NCBI RefSeq assembly: GCF_047495875.1 | Contig: NC_092461.1 | Span: forward strand, 89,183,431 to 89,247,430 | Source: Pithys albifrons albifrons | Taxonomy: Eukaryota; Chordata; Aves; Passeriformes; Thamnophilidae | Direction of reading: 5' to 3' | DNA: 64,000 bases | Position numbers and translations under genes: made by a program | The notes under the pieces: model-generated | What the model was told of the DNA's origin: nothing | What the model saw: only the letters and a program-made list of their open reading frames with translations | Database searches by the model: none | Shown: piece after piece, positions 9,404-27,003 of the stretch | Layout: the number at the start of each line of letters is the position of its first letter | Position numbering within the stretch: position 1 is the stretch's first letter

Positions 9404-9502
9404 ACGACTCATATTACTGTATTTGTAAACACTTAATTATTTGAAAGAAAATTTAAGTTTAATGTAGAGTATCGGCATGGAAGAGAATTTAGGGGTGGAT
9501 AA
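9404..9502 (+). other. Short 3' untranslated segment with polypurine tract
   Basis: Only 99 bases lie between the pol stop and the 3' LTR, too few for env or an accessory gene. The last 12 bases (AGGGGTGGATAA, 9491-9502) directly precede the LTR and act as the probable polypurine tract for plus-strand priming. The tract is interrupted by T at 9496 and 9500, so it is weaker than a standard one. Confidence 0.75.
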
Positions 9503-10191
9503 TGTTGTAGTTTGGGATTATTATGTAAATTCTCTCCCCTGCCACTTAACTGCCCAGGCCAGCGGTTAACAAAAGAAGTAGTTAACTGTGATCGCTGGGG
9601 TAGGGGCAGGTTTGTCTCTTTTGGTTTTTTTTGGATATTCTCCTCAGTCTTGGCTCGGCGGAACGGGGGAGTGGGGGCTCCAAGGAGGCAGGCTGCCCTG
9701 CTGGTTACTGCTGGGGTTTTCCCTGGCTGTCTTGCCGCTGCCTACTTCGGATTACTTTTTCCTGCCGTGCTGCTACCTGCCTTGGATTTGCTGCTGGGTG
9801 CTCGTACCTGTCTGCTTCTTGGACGGGGAACACAGGGGAAAGAGACTGAGTCCATCTGAAAGCCCACTGCTCGTCTGTTTCGCTGGAGAGGGACTGAAAC
9901 TCACTCTGCAGCCAGCGGGCTGTGACAAGGACACTTAAGTATAACCTTTTCTCCCGGAGGAAAACCTGCTGGGTTTTGTTGTTGTTGTTTTTTTTTTTTC
10001 CCTCTTATGGTGTTGGGGAAGTGGGTTGCACTAGTCTGTTTACATATATATATATATATATATAGCAGTTATCCTTCTTGTATTAAAATTCCTTTTCTTA
10101 AATTTGATAAAGAGTGGTGTGATTATTGAGGAGGAGGCCCCTCCCCTGCTTGTGGGTAAAACATTTTGGTTTTTCCCCTCAAACCGAGACA
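9503..10191 (+). repeat. 3' LTR of the provirus
   Basis: A 689-bp copy of the 5' LTR with TG...CA ends. It differs from the 5' copy only by A at 9602 and by one fewer T in the run at 9625-9632. It carries the same TATA-like motif (9939-9944) and ATTAAA (10082-10087), which would terminate proviral RNA near 10105-10110 and could also act on host transcripts crossing the intron. Confidence 0.95.
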
Positions 10192-10196
10192 TGCCT
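10192..10196. repeat. Right target-site duplication (TGCCT)
   Basis: Exact copy of 3807-3811, directly after the terminal CA of the 3' LTR. It defines the insertion as a single clean event. Confidence 0.93.
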
Positions 10197-16220
<6,024 letters not shown>

Positions 16221-19200
16221 TAATGAGTCATTAACTAAAGCATGATGAGAGAAGGGTTAAGGTGATCAGATGAGGTTCATTTGAAGTCACCAATAAAAAT
16301 ATATTGCCATTAAAACACCATCAGGGCAGCAGTAATTGCATATTAAATTAGGAACTGAATTTAAAAACTTAGTCTTCAGTATTTAGGTATTACTTTATAA
16401 AGAAAAACAAATGATGGGAAACCTTTTAGTGGTAACACTACAGTGCTAATGTTGAGTGTTTGTTTCACAGCTGCTCTAGTGTCTGTTAGAATTCTCTGTG
16501 GTAAGGCTGCTTATCTGCATCACCTTTTCAAATCAGTTGCAGTTCTGAAATTTTTCTCGGTTGAGTTGCAACCATTTCACCAAGAAAGGGAAAGTTCTCT
16601 AAAAGGCTTAGCAGCCTAAGTGCTCACCAGACACTTGTTAGAACAGGAAGCTACTGGAACTAGTTACAGTTCTGCCAAGTCTTGCTCCAGTTTTCCTTCT
16701 CCTTCCCAGCCCAGGATGTTTGGATGAGTTGGCCTTAGGGTTGGTTCTATGGGAAAGCCTCCCATGTTGCACCACTAAAACCCACCTGTTGGGGCAGTAG
16801 ATTAAAGTCTTAAAAATCACATGATTCAACATTACCCTCTGTGGGTAACCCTTTTGTTCTGTATAGACTACTTATTAAATGAACTCTTATTGCTTCTAAA
16901 TGATCCTTTACTTTTAAACACTGCTTCCACAATCTAGAATACTTTTAATACCTTGTAGTGAGGTGGCTAGTCCATGTGTACTGTAAAGGAATCCATAGAA
17001 TTTTTATGGGAAATTTGCAGGAGTGGATGTTCCAAAAGTTTTTAAAATATCACCATTTTATTTAATAAATGGCACATGAATAGATATATGTGTTGTGATG
17101 CATTACACAAGAGGAGAAAGTTAAACATTTGATTGTACCACTATAGCATTTTTTATTTTCTTTTCATGCTGAACATACAATTGTAATGTTCCTTTAGTGT
17201 AAGTTTTAATGTAGCTTCCTGAAAGAAGACTATATAACAAAGCCTAGGATTTCACTCTGTGAGCATCTTTACAGAAAACTCTTGTACAGAAAGCTTCTGC
17301 CGTGATCATGCAGTTTCTCTACAGAACTTTTTGTTGCACTGTTTTGTGCCTGTGGGGCAAATCTTCAGTGAACTCTTCTGTATTGAGGACCCATTAAATC
17401 ACTCTCTAGAACTGCAGAGAACTGAATTTGATACCTTGAGGTGCAGGGGCCCTGTTTCTGTGCTGATACCTTAACGCTCTGCCTTCTTGCTTTCTTCTTG
17501 TTGTTTTTAATAAATGGAAAAATTTCTGTCAGCTTCAGTAAGTCCTCGAAGAATGAGAGGGGGCTTTGTGTTGTTGAAGTAGTTGTATTAAAAGGTCTGT
17601 GTTGAGTGAAGTGAGAGCATATAAGCAATAGTGTGACATGATGTGCTGCAATGAAGGTAAAATAAGTGCTGTCTTCAATGCTGTGTGTTTGAGGAGACTT
17701 AATCTTGTGGTCATTCACTTCAGTGAACCATCCCAGTTGTCAGGAATAGTCTTATTACAGGACTAGGTAATGAGAGGTGAGTTGTAGTGGGTCTGAGCAT
17801 CTTGACTTGAAGACCTTAGAGACATCCACATTGTGGATGTGAAACAGTTTGCAGTTTAGGGTTTGTTACGCACATGCAAGGAGTGGATGCAATTCCCTCA
17901 CTCGGTATGAGAAAATACATAACTTAATGCTCTGTTGAATGAAAGATGGGAGATCATTTTACATTGAATGGACAGTTTTCTGTATGGGATATAAATTCCA
18001 AGAAATAGCAAGTTTTTTAGTAGTATTTTATTACGCTGGAGGTTATTACAGAAGATGCAAGCATAATTTATTTTATCAGGATTAGCAAGAAATATCTGAG
18101 CACTCCCTGCCTCTATATTATTGAAAAATAAATGTTTCATGGCAATAGGATGTTAGTTTCCATCCTTCACAGGCCAATTTTGACCTAATCTTTGGAGGCT
18201 GATCTCTGCAGATACCAGCTGATGAAGCTTTGATTATGCAGGAAATTTGTTCTGAGCTCAGCTGAAAAACATCTGGCAGGGATGCAGGAATCAGAGCTGT
18301 GCTGCTGCTGCTGCTGCAATCTCAGAGAGGCAGTGAGGCACTCCGTGGAGCTGCAGAGGAGCCCATAGAGGGGCTGCTGTATTTATTAGCTCAGCAGTCC
18401 TGCCTGAGCCTGCCAGTTTCCACAGTCCCGGGGTATTAGCCAGCCTTGTTGGCTGTATACAAGTATTTGTTCTTCTCTCTATCCAAATGTCTCTGTTTTA
18501 AAATACAATTTTAAGGAAATCACATTGTCTCCTGGTCAACTTACCCAGTACTCTCTCTTTCAATGGAAAGGAATTAGCAACTCTGTAAATAGTATTGTTT
18601 GTACCAGTTCAGCAGATGTTATGTAGTCTTGCAAATGTCACCTACAGAGAAAATTAAGATGAAGATCTTAAAATCTGCTGACCTAGTGATAAAATTCCTC
18701 CCCATTTCTAGTGGTTGGGGTCTCATTGTGGTGCTTTGCACTCAGCCCTTGCATTGTAAGTTCATTCAGACTATTTCAGATGTTGCTGTTTAGTGTTGCT
18801 TGGCAACTGCAGACTCTTTAATGACCCTTGTAATTTCAGCAAGGTGAATATTTCTCTTTTTGTGTCAGCATGTGGAGGAGAGTATTGTTAGCCTACCATA
18901 AAGTCTCCTTTCACTGATAGATGAAGTGATCTCTCTATTCTATAAAGTAGTTTGAGACACTTGAATTAAAACAATGTCTAAATACAAGGTATTTTAATTA
19001 TTCCAGTTCAGCACATCCATGCTCAGACTGTTCTTGGAGATTCTTGCTTTCAAGCTTTTCAATTTCTCAGCCTGAAATTGTGAACAATCATCCTGCAAAA
19101 TCTATTGCCAGTTTAGTGAGTGAAAAGCTAGCTAACCCTGGCTAGAAAGACAGAAAAAGGCCTATTAGAAGAAACTAATCTGAATTTAGGAACTGTTACA

Positions 19201-21272
19201 AACTTTATAAACTGAAGTGAAATAGGCTGTAAGATACTGTGGGGAAAAGTGATTTTGGCTGCAAGGAACAGAAAAGGGAATTTATTCCCTATATAATGTG
19301 CAGAATAGGAAATTCTTTTCTTAACTAGAAAAATGCATCATTGTATGTGGTTTTCTGAAGTGAATAATGAACTAACCTAGCATTTTTAGCTTACAAATTA
19401 TATACTCTCTATAGTATCCATATTCCCCAAAAGAAAATGAGAGATTTTGGTCACTTTATTTTAAAAAGTTGCTTTTATAATATGTGCTTCTGGCTGTACT
19501 TCTATACTCCTGCAGAAAGGTTACCTTCCATCTCTAGTGCTTGCACTGTGATCACTTGGTACTTATTTTTGTCTAAATTCTTTTGTACACTGATAACAAA
19601 GAAAGGAACATCTGCTTTTCTATATTGTAGTATGTGACTTCAAGTAAAAAATTAAAATTTGAAATAACAATTTAAGTCTAGTTTTTAAAATCTAATTCAA
19701 TTTGAAGGCAGAAAAGTATATATATTCATAAATACAAAAATTTGCTGGTTAAGTATTTAGTTATATTTTTCATGTTTATGTTTTCAATCTAGGTTTTCCC
19801 TATTTATTTAAAAATATGCACAATTTTCCTTTGCATTTACTTTTTCAAACCACACAGCACATCTCTCCATTCTTAAGTCAGTGTGCTTTGCCATACAAAA
19901 ATATTCATTCACTCTTAATTAATGTTCAACTTAATTTTATAATGCAGAATTGGTCTCACAGGGCCCTGCACCACCATTACATATGCAATGCTTATTTCAT
20001 ATTTCTTAGTCATTTAAAAAAGATGTGTTATGTGGCTGAACTTTCCAGATGATACGATCCTACAGTTACACTGACAATACTGTTTGCATTTGGTAATGGG
20101 CACAGTAAGTATTGAAGAGCTATATAACCTCACAAAAATTAACACCACCTGTGAACAGATTTCTAAATCTGTCAGTTGTATAGTCTGTGGCCAAACTTTC
20201 TAAACCTGCAACATATTTAGGTGCCTGAATTTGACCTGGCTGAAGAAGTGCAAAACTCCCCTAAGTCTGATGACGTCCATGTGAGATGCAGATATACAGC
20301 ATTTTCAAAAACTTAACTTCTTTTGTGCATGTGTCTAAAGTAAGAATGGGAAATCTCATTTTAATCTTTAAAGGCTTCAAATTTAACTGCTGTTGGTCCT
20401 GACTTTCTGTGTAACTATTACAGCTTCTCAGGCAATTTATGTTCGTGGTGTGTGTGGGGTGGATGTTTCAGTGTGAAATGGATCTGAATTACTTGGTGGG
20501 GGCTTTTCTCACATAGTCACATTTGTTGCATTACAGAGCTCAGGAGAAGCACTGGCGTATTTTTGTGATGCAGAAAGAGTATTGCTACATTTTTGACCAT
20601 GAGAGTAAGGGACAGGTATAATGGGTGCTTTGTGCCACCCCTCTGCTATAATGAAACAAAATTCAACTTTCATTTCTCCAGAATGCCTCTGTATGGTTTA
20701 TTTTGCACAGAGTACCCATGGCAGTGAGAGGAAGCATGGAGGGAAGTATCCTGGGGTGTTCCTCAGCCACAGATAAGAAGGTGTAGAAGCTGCATAAAAC
20801 AACCAGACCAGCAAAACAGCATTCATTCCTTTCTATAAAGTATATGGCTTGTGAAGGATGTCTTACAAGACCGAGAATAAATAGCATACATTTTTAATAT
20901 AATTATGTAAGCTAAAATAAATATTTTACATTTATTATGCATAATAAAATAATTAGACAACATTCTGTAAGGGAATGTGGCATCTGAAATTCCAAGTGCA
21001 GAAGGATTCATTGCGGATTTTCAGCAGCAGTGACAGCATGACTTACGGGGAGTGACTCCACAGGGACTACTTTTCTTTTTTTGGACAGCATCCCTAGGGA
21101 GTTCCTATTTCCCTCTGACTTATAATATCTGTTCATAGATTGTAAAGACCAGTTTGTAATACACTTCAGGATTTTCACCTAAGTAATAAGAATGTGCAAA
21201 GTAAGTGTTTTCTCTCCGTTTATTTTGGGTAATTCAATAACCTTAGGTATGATTGCATCAGCTGTGCACTAT

Positions 21273-21301
21273 TCCCCAGTTACATCAAGGATAACTGGGG
21301 A
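21273..21301. repeat. Perfect 10-bp inverted repeat with 9-base loop
   Basis: TCCCCAGTTA (21273-21282) is the exact reverse complement of TAACTGGGGA (21292-21301), separated by 9 bases. It could form a small hairpin in DNA or in the intronic RNA. It is too short on its own to support a microRNA call. Confidence 0.75.
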
Positions 21302-24300
21302 CTACTTTACAGATGAGGTAACCATATGTACTAATTCACAGCAAAACTGAAAGGCTATTAAGGCAAATCCTACATACAATTAATAAAACAATGTATTTAT
21401 CATTAAAACATTCATATACATTTTGTAATCAGTGAAATTTTACATGTATGTATAAGAAATAACTAGGATGTAAAGCTGTATAGACTGATGAGGATTCCAG
21501 GTGGCCACAATCACTGCATTGTGAAAACCACTTTTTTATATACATATGACAAAGGGTAAAAAAAAAAGTGCATATCCTTTGTACAAATACAAAGTTGCTA
21601 AGGAAAATAATGCATATATGTAATAGAACAAACTGGGCCTTCAGGAGGCACTTCAGCTTCTGTTCTGTTTAGCAGCAGGAGCTGAGGATATCCAGGGCTT
21701 TGTGTTAGCAGGCTTATAAACAAATGAAGATAAAAGTTTAGGGAGACATTCTGTCAGAGCATGGGCATAGTTCCCAGATGCAAACTCCTCAGAATATTAT
21801 TCACCCCTTAGTTTTTAATAAACATTCAGATAAAATATTTGGAAATATTTCTATTGATCTGGAATAAAATATGCTGTAGCATTTAAGTCTACAAAAGAAA
21901 AACAAAATCAAATTTAGATATAGTTGCAAAAACACTTTAATTAATATAGTGAATACATGGCATACAAAACAATGGTTAAGGTTATTCCCTTTATGATGTT
22001 TCTGTGGCTTAATAAAACTTTTTATATTCACCTCAGTAACAGCAAATAGTTTATATGGTAAACTCAGAATGAAAATATGCAGTGTTGTAATAGTGCACAG
22101 TACAGATCAGCTTTCAGGTAAACCAATTTGACCATCTGTAATTCCTAACATTCAGAAACCCATAGAACTGGAGAGCACACAATTAATTATATGACCCTTA
22201 CTTGGACGTGTGTGTGCTGTCTGCATTGCCTGAGAAGTCACGTCTCAGCTGTTTGGGAAAACTGTTGGTGGCAGTGTAAAAAAGAACTTAAACTCCCTCT
22301 CTCAAACCTGTCCCTGTCCAGTGTCACTGCATGGACTGCTTAAGAGGATGTATGTTTACTAGGAAACATGATTATTTCTTTAAAAAAGACATTAGGTATG
22401 TGCACACATGTATGCATTGGCATGTGTAGGCTTAGTGACCATGGTCCACAGTGAAGCTGCCATGTTGTCTTTGGCACAACATGCAATACTGTGATCACTT
22501 TGTGAGGCCCTTTGCATTCCATATTTGTAATTAATAGCATAGCAAATGCACTCTACTTGGTGGAAGGCTAGTATGTCCTTTAATTAATTTTACTTAATAA
22601 TACTCCTTAAGTATGAAAAATTCCATGACCATTGGTAACTCAATCTTCTTTTTTTTTTCCTTCTTTCTATTTATTTATTCACTTATTCCTGAAGATTGTT
22701 TTTCATTTGTTTTTTTTTCTTGTGGCCACTCTAAGTAAGAGGAATTAAAAATTGCCTCTTTAGTGCAATGGATCTTTAGTTCTCATGATAACATTGAACC
22801 ATCGGATTTGGAACTTTTAGGATCTACCCGAGTATCTTCCAACTGGTGAGGCAATTGCAAGCATTGATAATACTATTCTAGCCTCATTTGGGATTGAGTC
22901 CTTTGAAGAACAACTTTTAAGTGATCTATTTAGGCCTTAGTGCCACGGTAAATTACTCTGGGATGACTGCTGAGGTTAATGCTACTGGGACATGCAGCTG
23001 TTTTGATATCAATGTAAAAATTACTGCCTAGTTTGAGCTTCTCTCTGTTACAGCCTCTCGTGATTATAGCTCAGTGTTCTGTAAGTTAGTTCACACTTTG
23101 GTTTAAGTTCTGCAAAAACAGTATCAAGCTCCTGGTTTCTTTCAGTAGTTACAGCCTTTCCCTGGCTGTTCAGTTTAGGCTTGGTCCTTAAACTTTTCTT
23201 CTTACGCAGCCTCCTCCCTGCTGCACTGATGTTCTTTTTTTGAATCAGTGTCCAAGACACATAACCCAAAACCTGAAGTATTTGGTGTCTAAGAAATATG
23301 GATGAGACCAAATCATGCAGTGGACAGATTAATGTAACTAATGTCTTCTTTTTATCACATTTTATCTTCTCTCTGTCCTCACACTTATTTTTCCTTATAA
23401 TCTGTAATCATCGCTGTCTTATCTATTCCTTCTTCTTAAGGAGCATAAATATGTTATCATAAATACATCTATATTTATTTCTAATATATAGTAATTTCTA
23501 TTTCTAATTTATTTCTAATCTATAGTTAATTGATGTTTATCAGTCTGAAACACCAGCATATATTTAAAACTGAAACAATCTTGAGGAAGTTGTATTTTGA
23601 TAGTAGATAAAGTCTTAGTACTAACCTCAAGATGAATGGCAAGGCTATGGTCTTAATATAGCTTGAAGTAGCAAAAATGACTTGTATTTTCCTGTTCTTA
23701 CAGTGCTTCTGATAAAAAAGTACAGTGAAGATCTTCTTTTATATCTGCAAATAAACTTTCGTTTGTTAGAATAGTTTGATCTAAATATAATCATTGGCAT
23801 GATAGCTTAATTAATGTGATCCTCTTAGGTAAGACGTGTTTTAAAAAAGACTAAAGCAACTATATATGTTTCCTTTGCTCTTGCCTGTTAGCAGAGAATA
23901 AAAAGATAAATTCATAACTTCATTTGTTTCCTTTACCATTCCTTAATCCCTAATCCAGTTATTATAAAAGGGCAAAAGCTATCTTTGGGGTGGTCAAATC
24001 TACAAGAAATTATTATTATTGCTGACTACCAGCTAAATACCTGGCAAGTAGATATCAATCTGAAAATATTTTTGTGGTGTTACAAACCTCCAAGATCAAA
24101 TTGATAAACATAAGCCTGCTGTGTTGGCTTTGTTCTCTGGGCAATATAGCTACTACCATTGAAAAGAGGTTTCTATGTTAATGCTGTCTTTGTGACTACC
24201 TTCCCTGCTTCTCCTTCACATGTGACATACAAAACAGATTAAAGTCTGAGAAAGGGACAGAAAGAAAATTCTGTTTCGGAGCGGTTCCAGAAAGTGGTGT

Positions 24301-25209
24301 AGTGCAAGGTGGAGAAAGGGAATAGCTTTTTTCTGTTTAAAAGCTGATGAAAATGAGAGAAAGAAAAGAATTGCTGAATAGAAAGTGAAAGAAGGAAGTA
24401 AAGAAGAGAGGAAAAAGTCTTTTCAGTTTGAGACAAACTTGTTACTTAGATACTTTTAAAGCATTGGAAATGAGGAGTAATTTTCCAAATAAATACAGCT
24501 TTGTTGGAAACTCCTGATTTATTGAAGCTAAGTAAAATTGCTTGCACATTTCAGCAGAGATGCCCTTGTCTCTGTAGCAGCTTCTGCCCAAATTTTCCTG
24601 CAGCAGTATGTTGGGAACACAGATACTAAAGCCTCTGGCACCACCACAAGGTTCCCTGTCTCAGAAGCGAAAGCATGGGCTCAAAGCACCAGACCTGTAC
24701 CCCTGCGGTGTGTCTTGAGACTCTTTTCCAGGGGCCACCAGACAGTATGGCAGGACTGAGGCTCTGGAGCAAAGTCAGCACCTGGGATTTGGAAGGCTGA
24801 TGCTTCTGGCCACCCTCTCCCCATTGTGATGGGGAACCCCTATGGGCTGCAAGCTCATCTCTGAGAACCTCAGCTCTCTAGAGACAGAGGCAATCAGACA
24901 TTTAGGAGTTGAGTTCCCGGGAGGTTGCTTCACAACCCATGGGTTCAGAGCTGCTGCCTTGTGTTGGCCAGCAACAGAGAAAGCTTGTCTCCAGGTTTGC
25001 ACATTGCCTCTTCTCTTTCCTGAACTGCTGAGAGAAGGTGGTGTATTCTCCCTAGGAAAATGTGGTCCAGGGAAGACAGGCCATTTGGCGTACAACAGCT
25101 CACCTTTCCTAAAACCATTTTGAACTCTCTGTTGTGTGATGCTCCCCTTTATTCTCATAAGTCAGGGACCAAGAATTTATTTCATTTGACACAATCTGGA
25201 GAGGAGCCT

Positions 25210-25250
25210 GTTGTCCAAGTAAGTTATTGGGTTGTCCAAGTAACTTATTA
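25210..25250 (+). repeat. 21-bp tandem duplication
   Basis: Two adjacent copies beginning GTTGTCCAAGTAA (25210-25230 and 25231-25250) differ by a G/C change and at the last bases. It looks like a recent local slippage or duplication event. Confidence 0.8.
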
Positions 25251-26984
25251 GCTATTTTGTCCCTGATTGAGATGTCTTTGTGGTTTCTCTAGGCCTGTTT
25301 AGGTCTGAATAACAGCTGTAGATATGGCTGAGGCTTCTAAGGGAGTTGCTTTATATAAGCCAGCATATAAAGCCCTCAGTTTTGTTACTACAAGTGATGG
25401 AATGCTGCTCTGGTGTTATCATTTCTTCCCTTTTTATTTTTTTAAACCATTTTAAAAAAGTCTCAAAGGTAGTTGCATGTGGTGGTCAGTCAGCTAGCAT
25501 TTTAGTTTTGAGTTTCCTTTCTGGCTATTAAAAAAGTTGAGGATGGTGATAGTAATATTCATTGAATTTGTCTTTTATATTTGGGTTGTTTGCTTAGCTT
25601 TTGTCTTTAACCTTTTGCATACTACTTGTACCTGAATTTTGTCTTTTAATATCTTTTAAAATGTGTTCTTGTAATAAGAGAAGAATAATTAAGGGGAGAA
25701 AATATGTATATGAAAAAGTTTGTTCTTCATTCTTTGATGCCTTGGGTCAAAGCTATTTTTTCTCATTTTATGTCTTCAGAGAAAAGATGAAGTCTGTCCT
25801 GCACTCCTCACAAGTTAGCCATGCTGAGATGTAGTGTGCCATGAGAAACAACCTAATGCAACACTGTTCTCCTTTCTCCTTCCCCCATGGGCCAGAGGAT
25901 TAGAGTGGGCATACTCCTTAATGTTTTCCCAGCAATTTCTGAAAATGCACTGAAATGGGAAGGTGCTGGGAACTGAGACAGACATCAAGGAGGTGCTGCT
26001 GTTCATGGCCTGACAACAAATGGATTATTCTTTGCAAAGTAAAGCTGAGGTTGCACAGTGACTTGACTCTCAAAGACAGCCCAGGTCTCCCTGGTGCTCC
26101 CAGAGTTTGGAAGCACAGCTGCAGGTTTCTCTGACCTCAGGCCAGCTGACTTCCAGTCTAGTCCTAGTTTGGTTAAACTGCCCAGTTTACTGTGGTTTCT
26201 AGAATATAGGTCCATATACATATATATGTAATTTTTAATAATTCTTCTTCTGGTGTTCTTCAGCATTGCTATATTTTTGTATTTTTAGTAATGCTATCAT
26301 TTAAAACACACACAAATAGATACTCTGCAGTTCATAGTTCTGTAAAATTACTTGCAATATAATCCTGTAAATACAGCAAGTGGTTCTAGTGATTTCATAA
26401 ACTGGCTGAACATCATCCTGTGGTTTCATTGTGATATTGCTAGTACCCCTTAAAATACGGTATTTAGTGTTTTATATTTGTAACTTCCATGCATGCTTCT
26501 TCAATCCTTGTTCAAAATAATTATGGATTCTCTCTAACAACTGTAGTCTAATACATAATTTGCTCTGCTAGAAATCCCATATGGAATGCCTTCTTATACT
26601 GAGATTCTTCCAAACATTTCTGTTGAAATTTTGCATGCACAATCTACAGGAAAAACAATACTTAATGTGATTTTGAAGTTGTAGAAGGTACTGTGATTAT
26701 TAAAATCAATTCTTAAGTTCTGATTATGTTTCATTAGGAAAATGTAGTATTTCCTACATCTTTTTGTTAACGAGATCTTGGTAAAATACAGTCAACCATT
26801 TCCATTAGCAAATTTTGCAAATATCTGCTATAGGTATTTTAACATATAAAACCCCACTAGTAATTTGGTTTTGTTCCAGGAATAAAAGATGCATCTTTAG
26901 TTCAAAAAGGCACCTTTTATAAATCAGTTAATGAAGATCATTTTTTAGGCTGATATCCCTAACTGATTCAGAGAGTTGCACCAG

Positions 26985-27003
26985 TCCATCCATCCATCCA
27001 TCT
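26985..27003 (+). repeat. Short CCAT microsatellite
   Basis: About four to five CCAT units in a row, with a degenerate extension. A simple repeat with no sign of function. Confidence 0.8.

Larger units (their letters stand above)
3812..10191 (+). mobile_element. Full-length env-less class III (ERV-L/spuma-like) endogenous retrovirus
   Basis: A complete 6.38-kb provirus: 5' LTR (3812-4501), primer binding site, 63-base leader, intact gag, a UAG stop, intact in-frame pol, polypurine tract and 3' LTR (9503-10191), bounded by a perfect TGCCT duplication. Only about 100 bases separate the pol stop from the 3' LTR, so there is no env and no other 3' gene. I also see no dUTPase after integrase, unlike mammalian ERV-L. 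Class III is inferred from the reverse transcriptase (YIDD), the 5-bp duplication, the tRNA-Lys1,2-type primer site (the primer used by foamy viruses) and a Gag without CCHC knuckles. Lack of env suggests an intracellular life cycle. Its coding region is visibly richer in G+C than the surrounding intron. It lies in the same orientation as the host gene. Confidence 0.93.

Noticed and set aside
4502..9502. Assignment to alpha-, beta- or gammaretroviruses
   Set aside because: The 5-bp duplication, YIDD reverse transcriptase, lack of CCHC knuckles and lack of env fit class III better. The readthrough stop alone is gammaretrovirus-like.
26985..27003. CCAT run and other short repeats as possible CRISPR-like arrays
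   Set aside because: Units are 4 bases with no spacers, and the sequence is vertebrate. Ordinary microsatellite.
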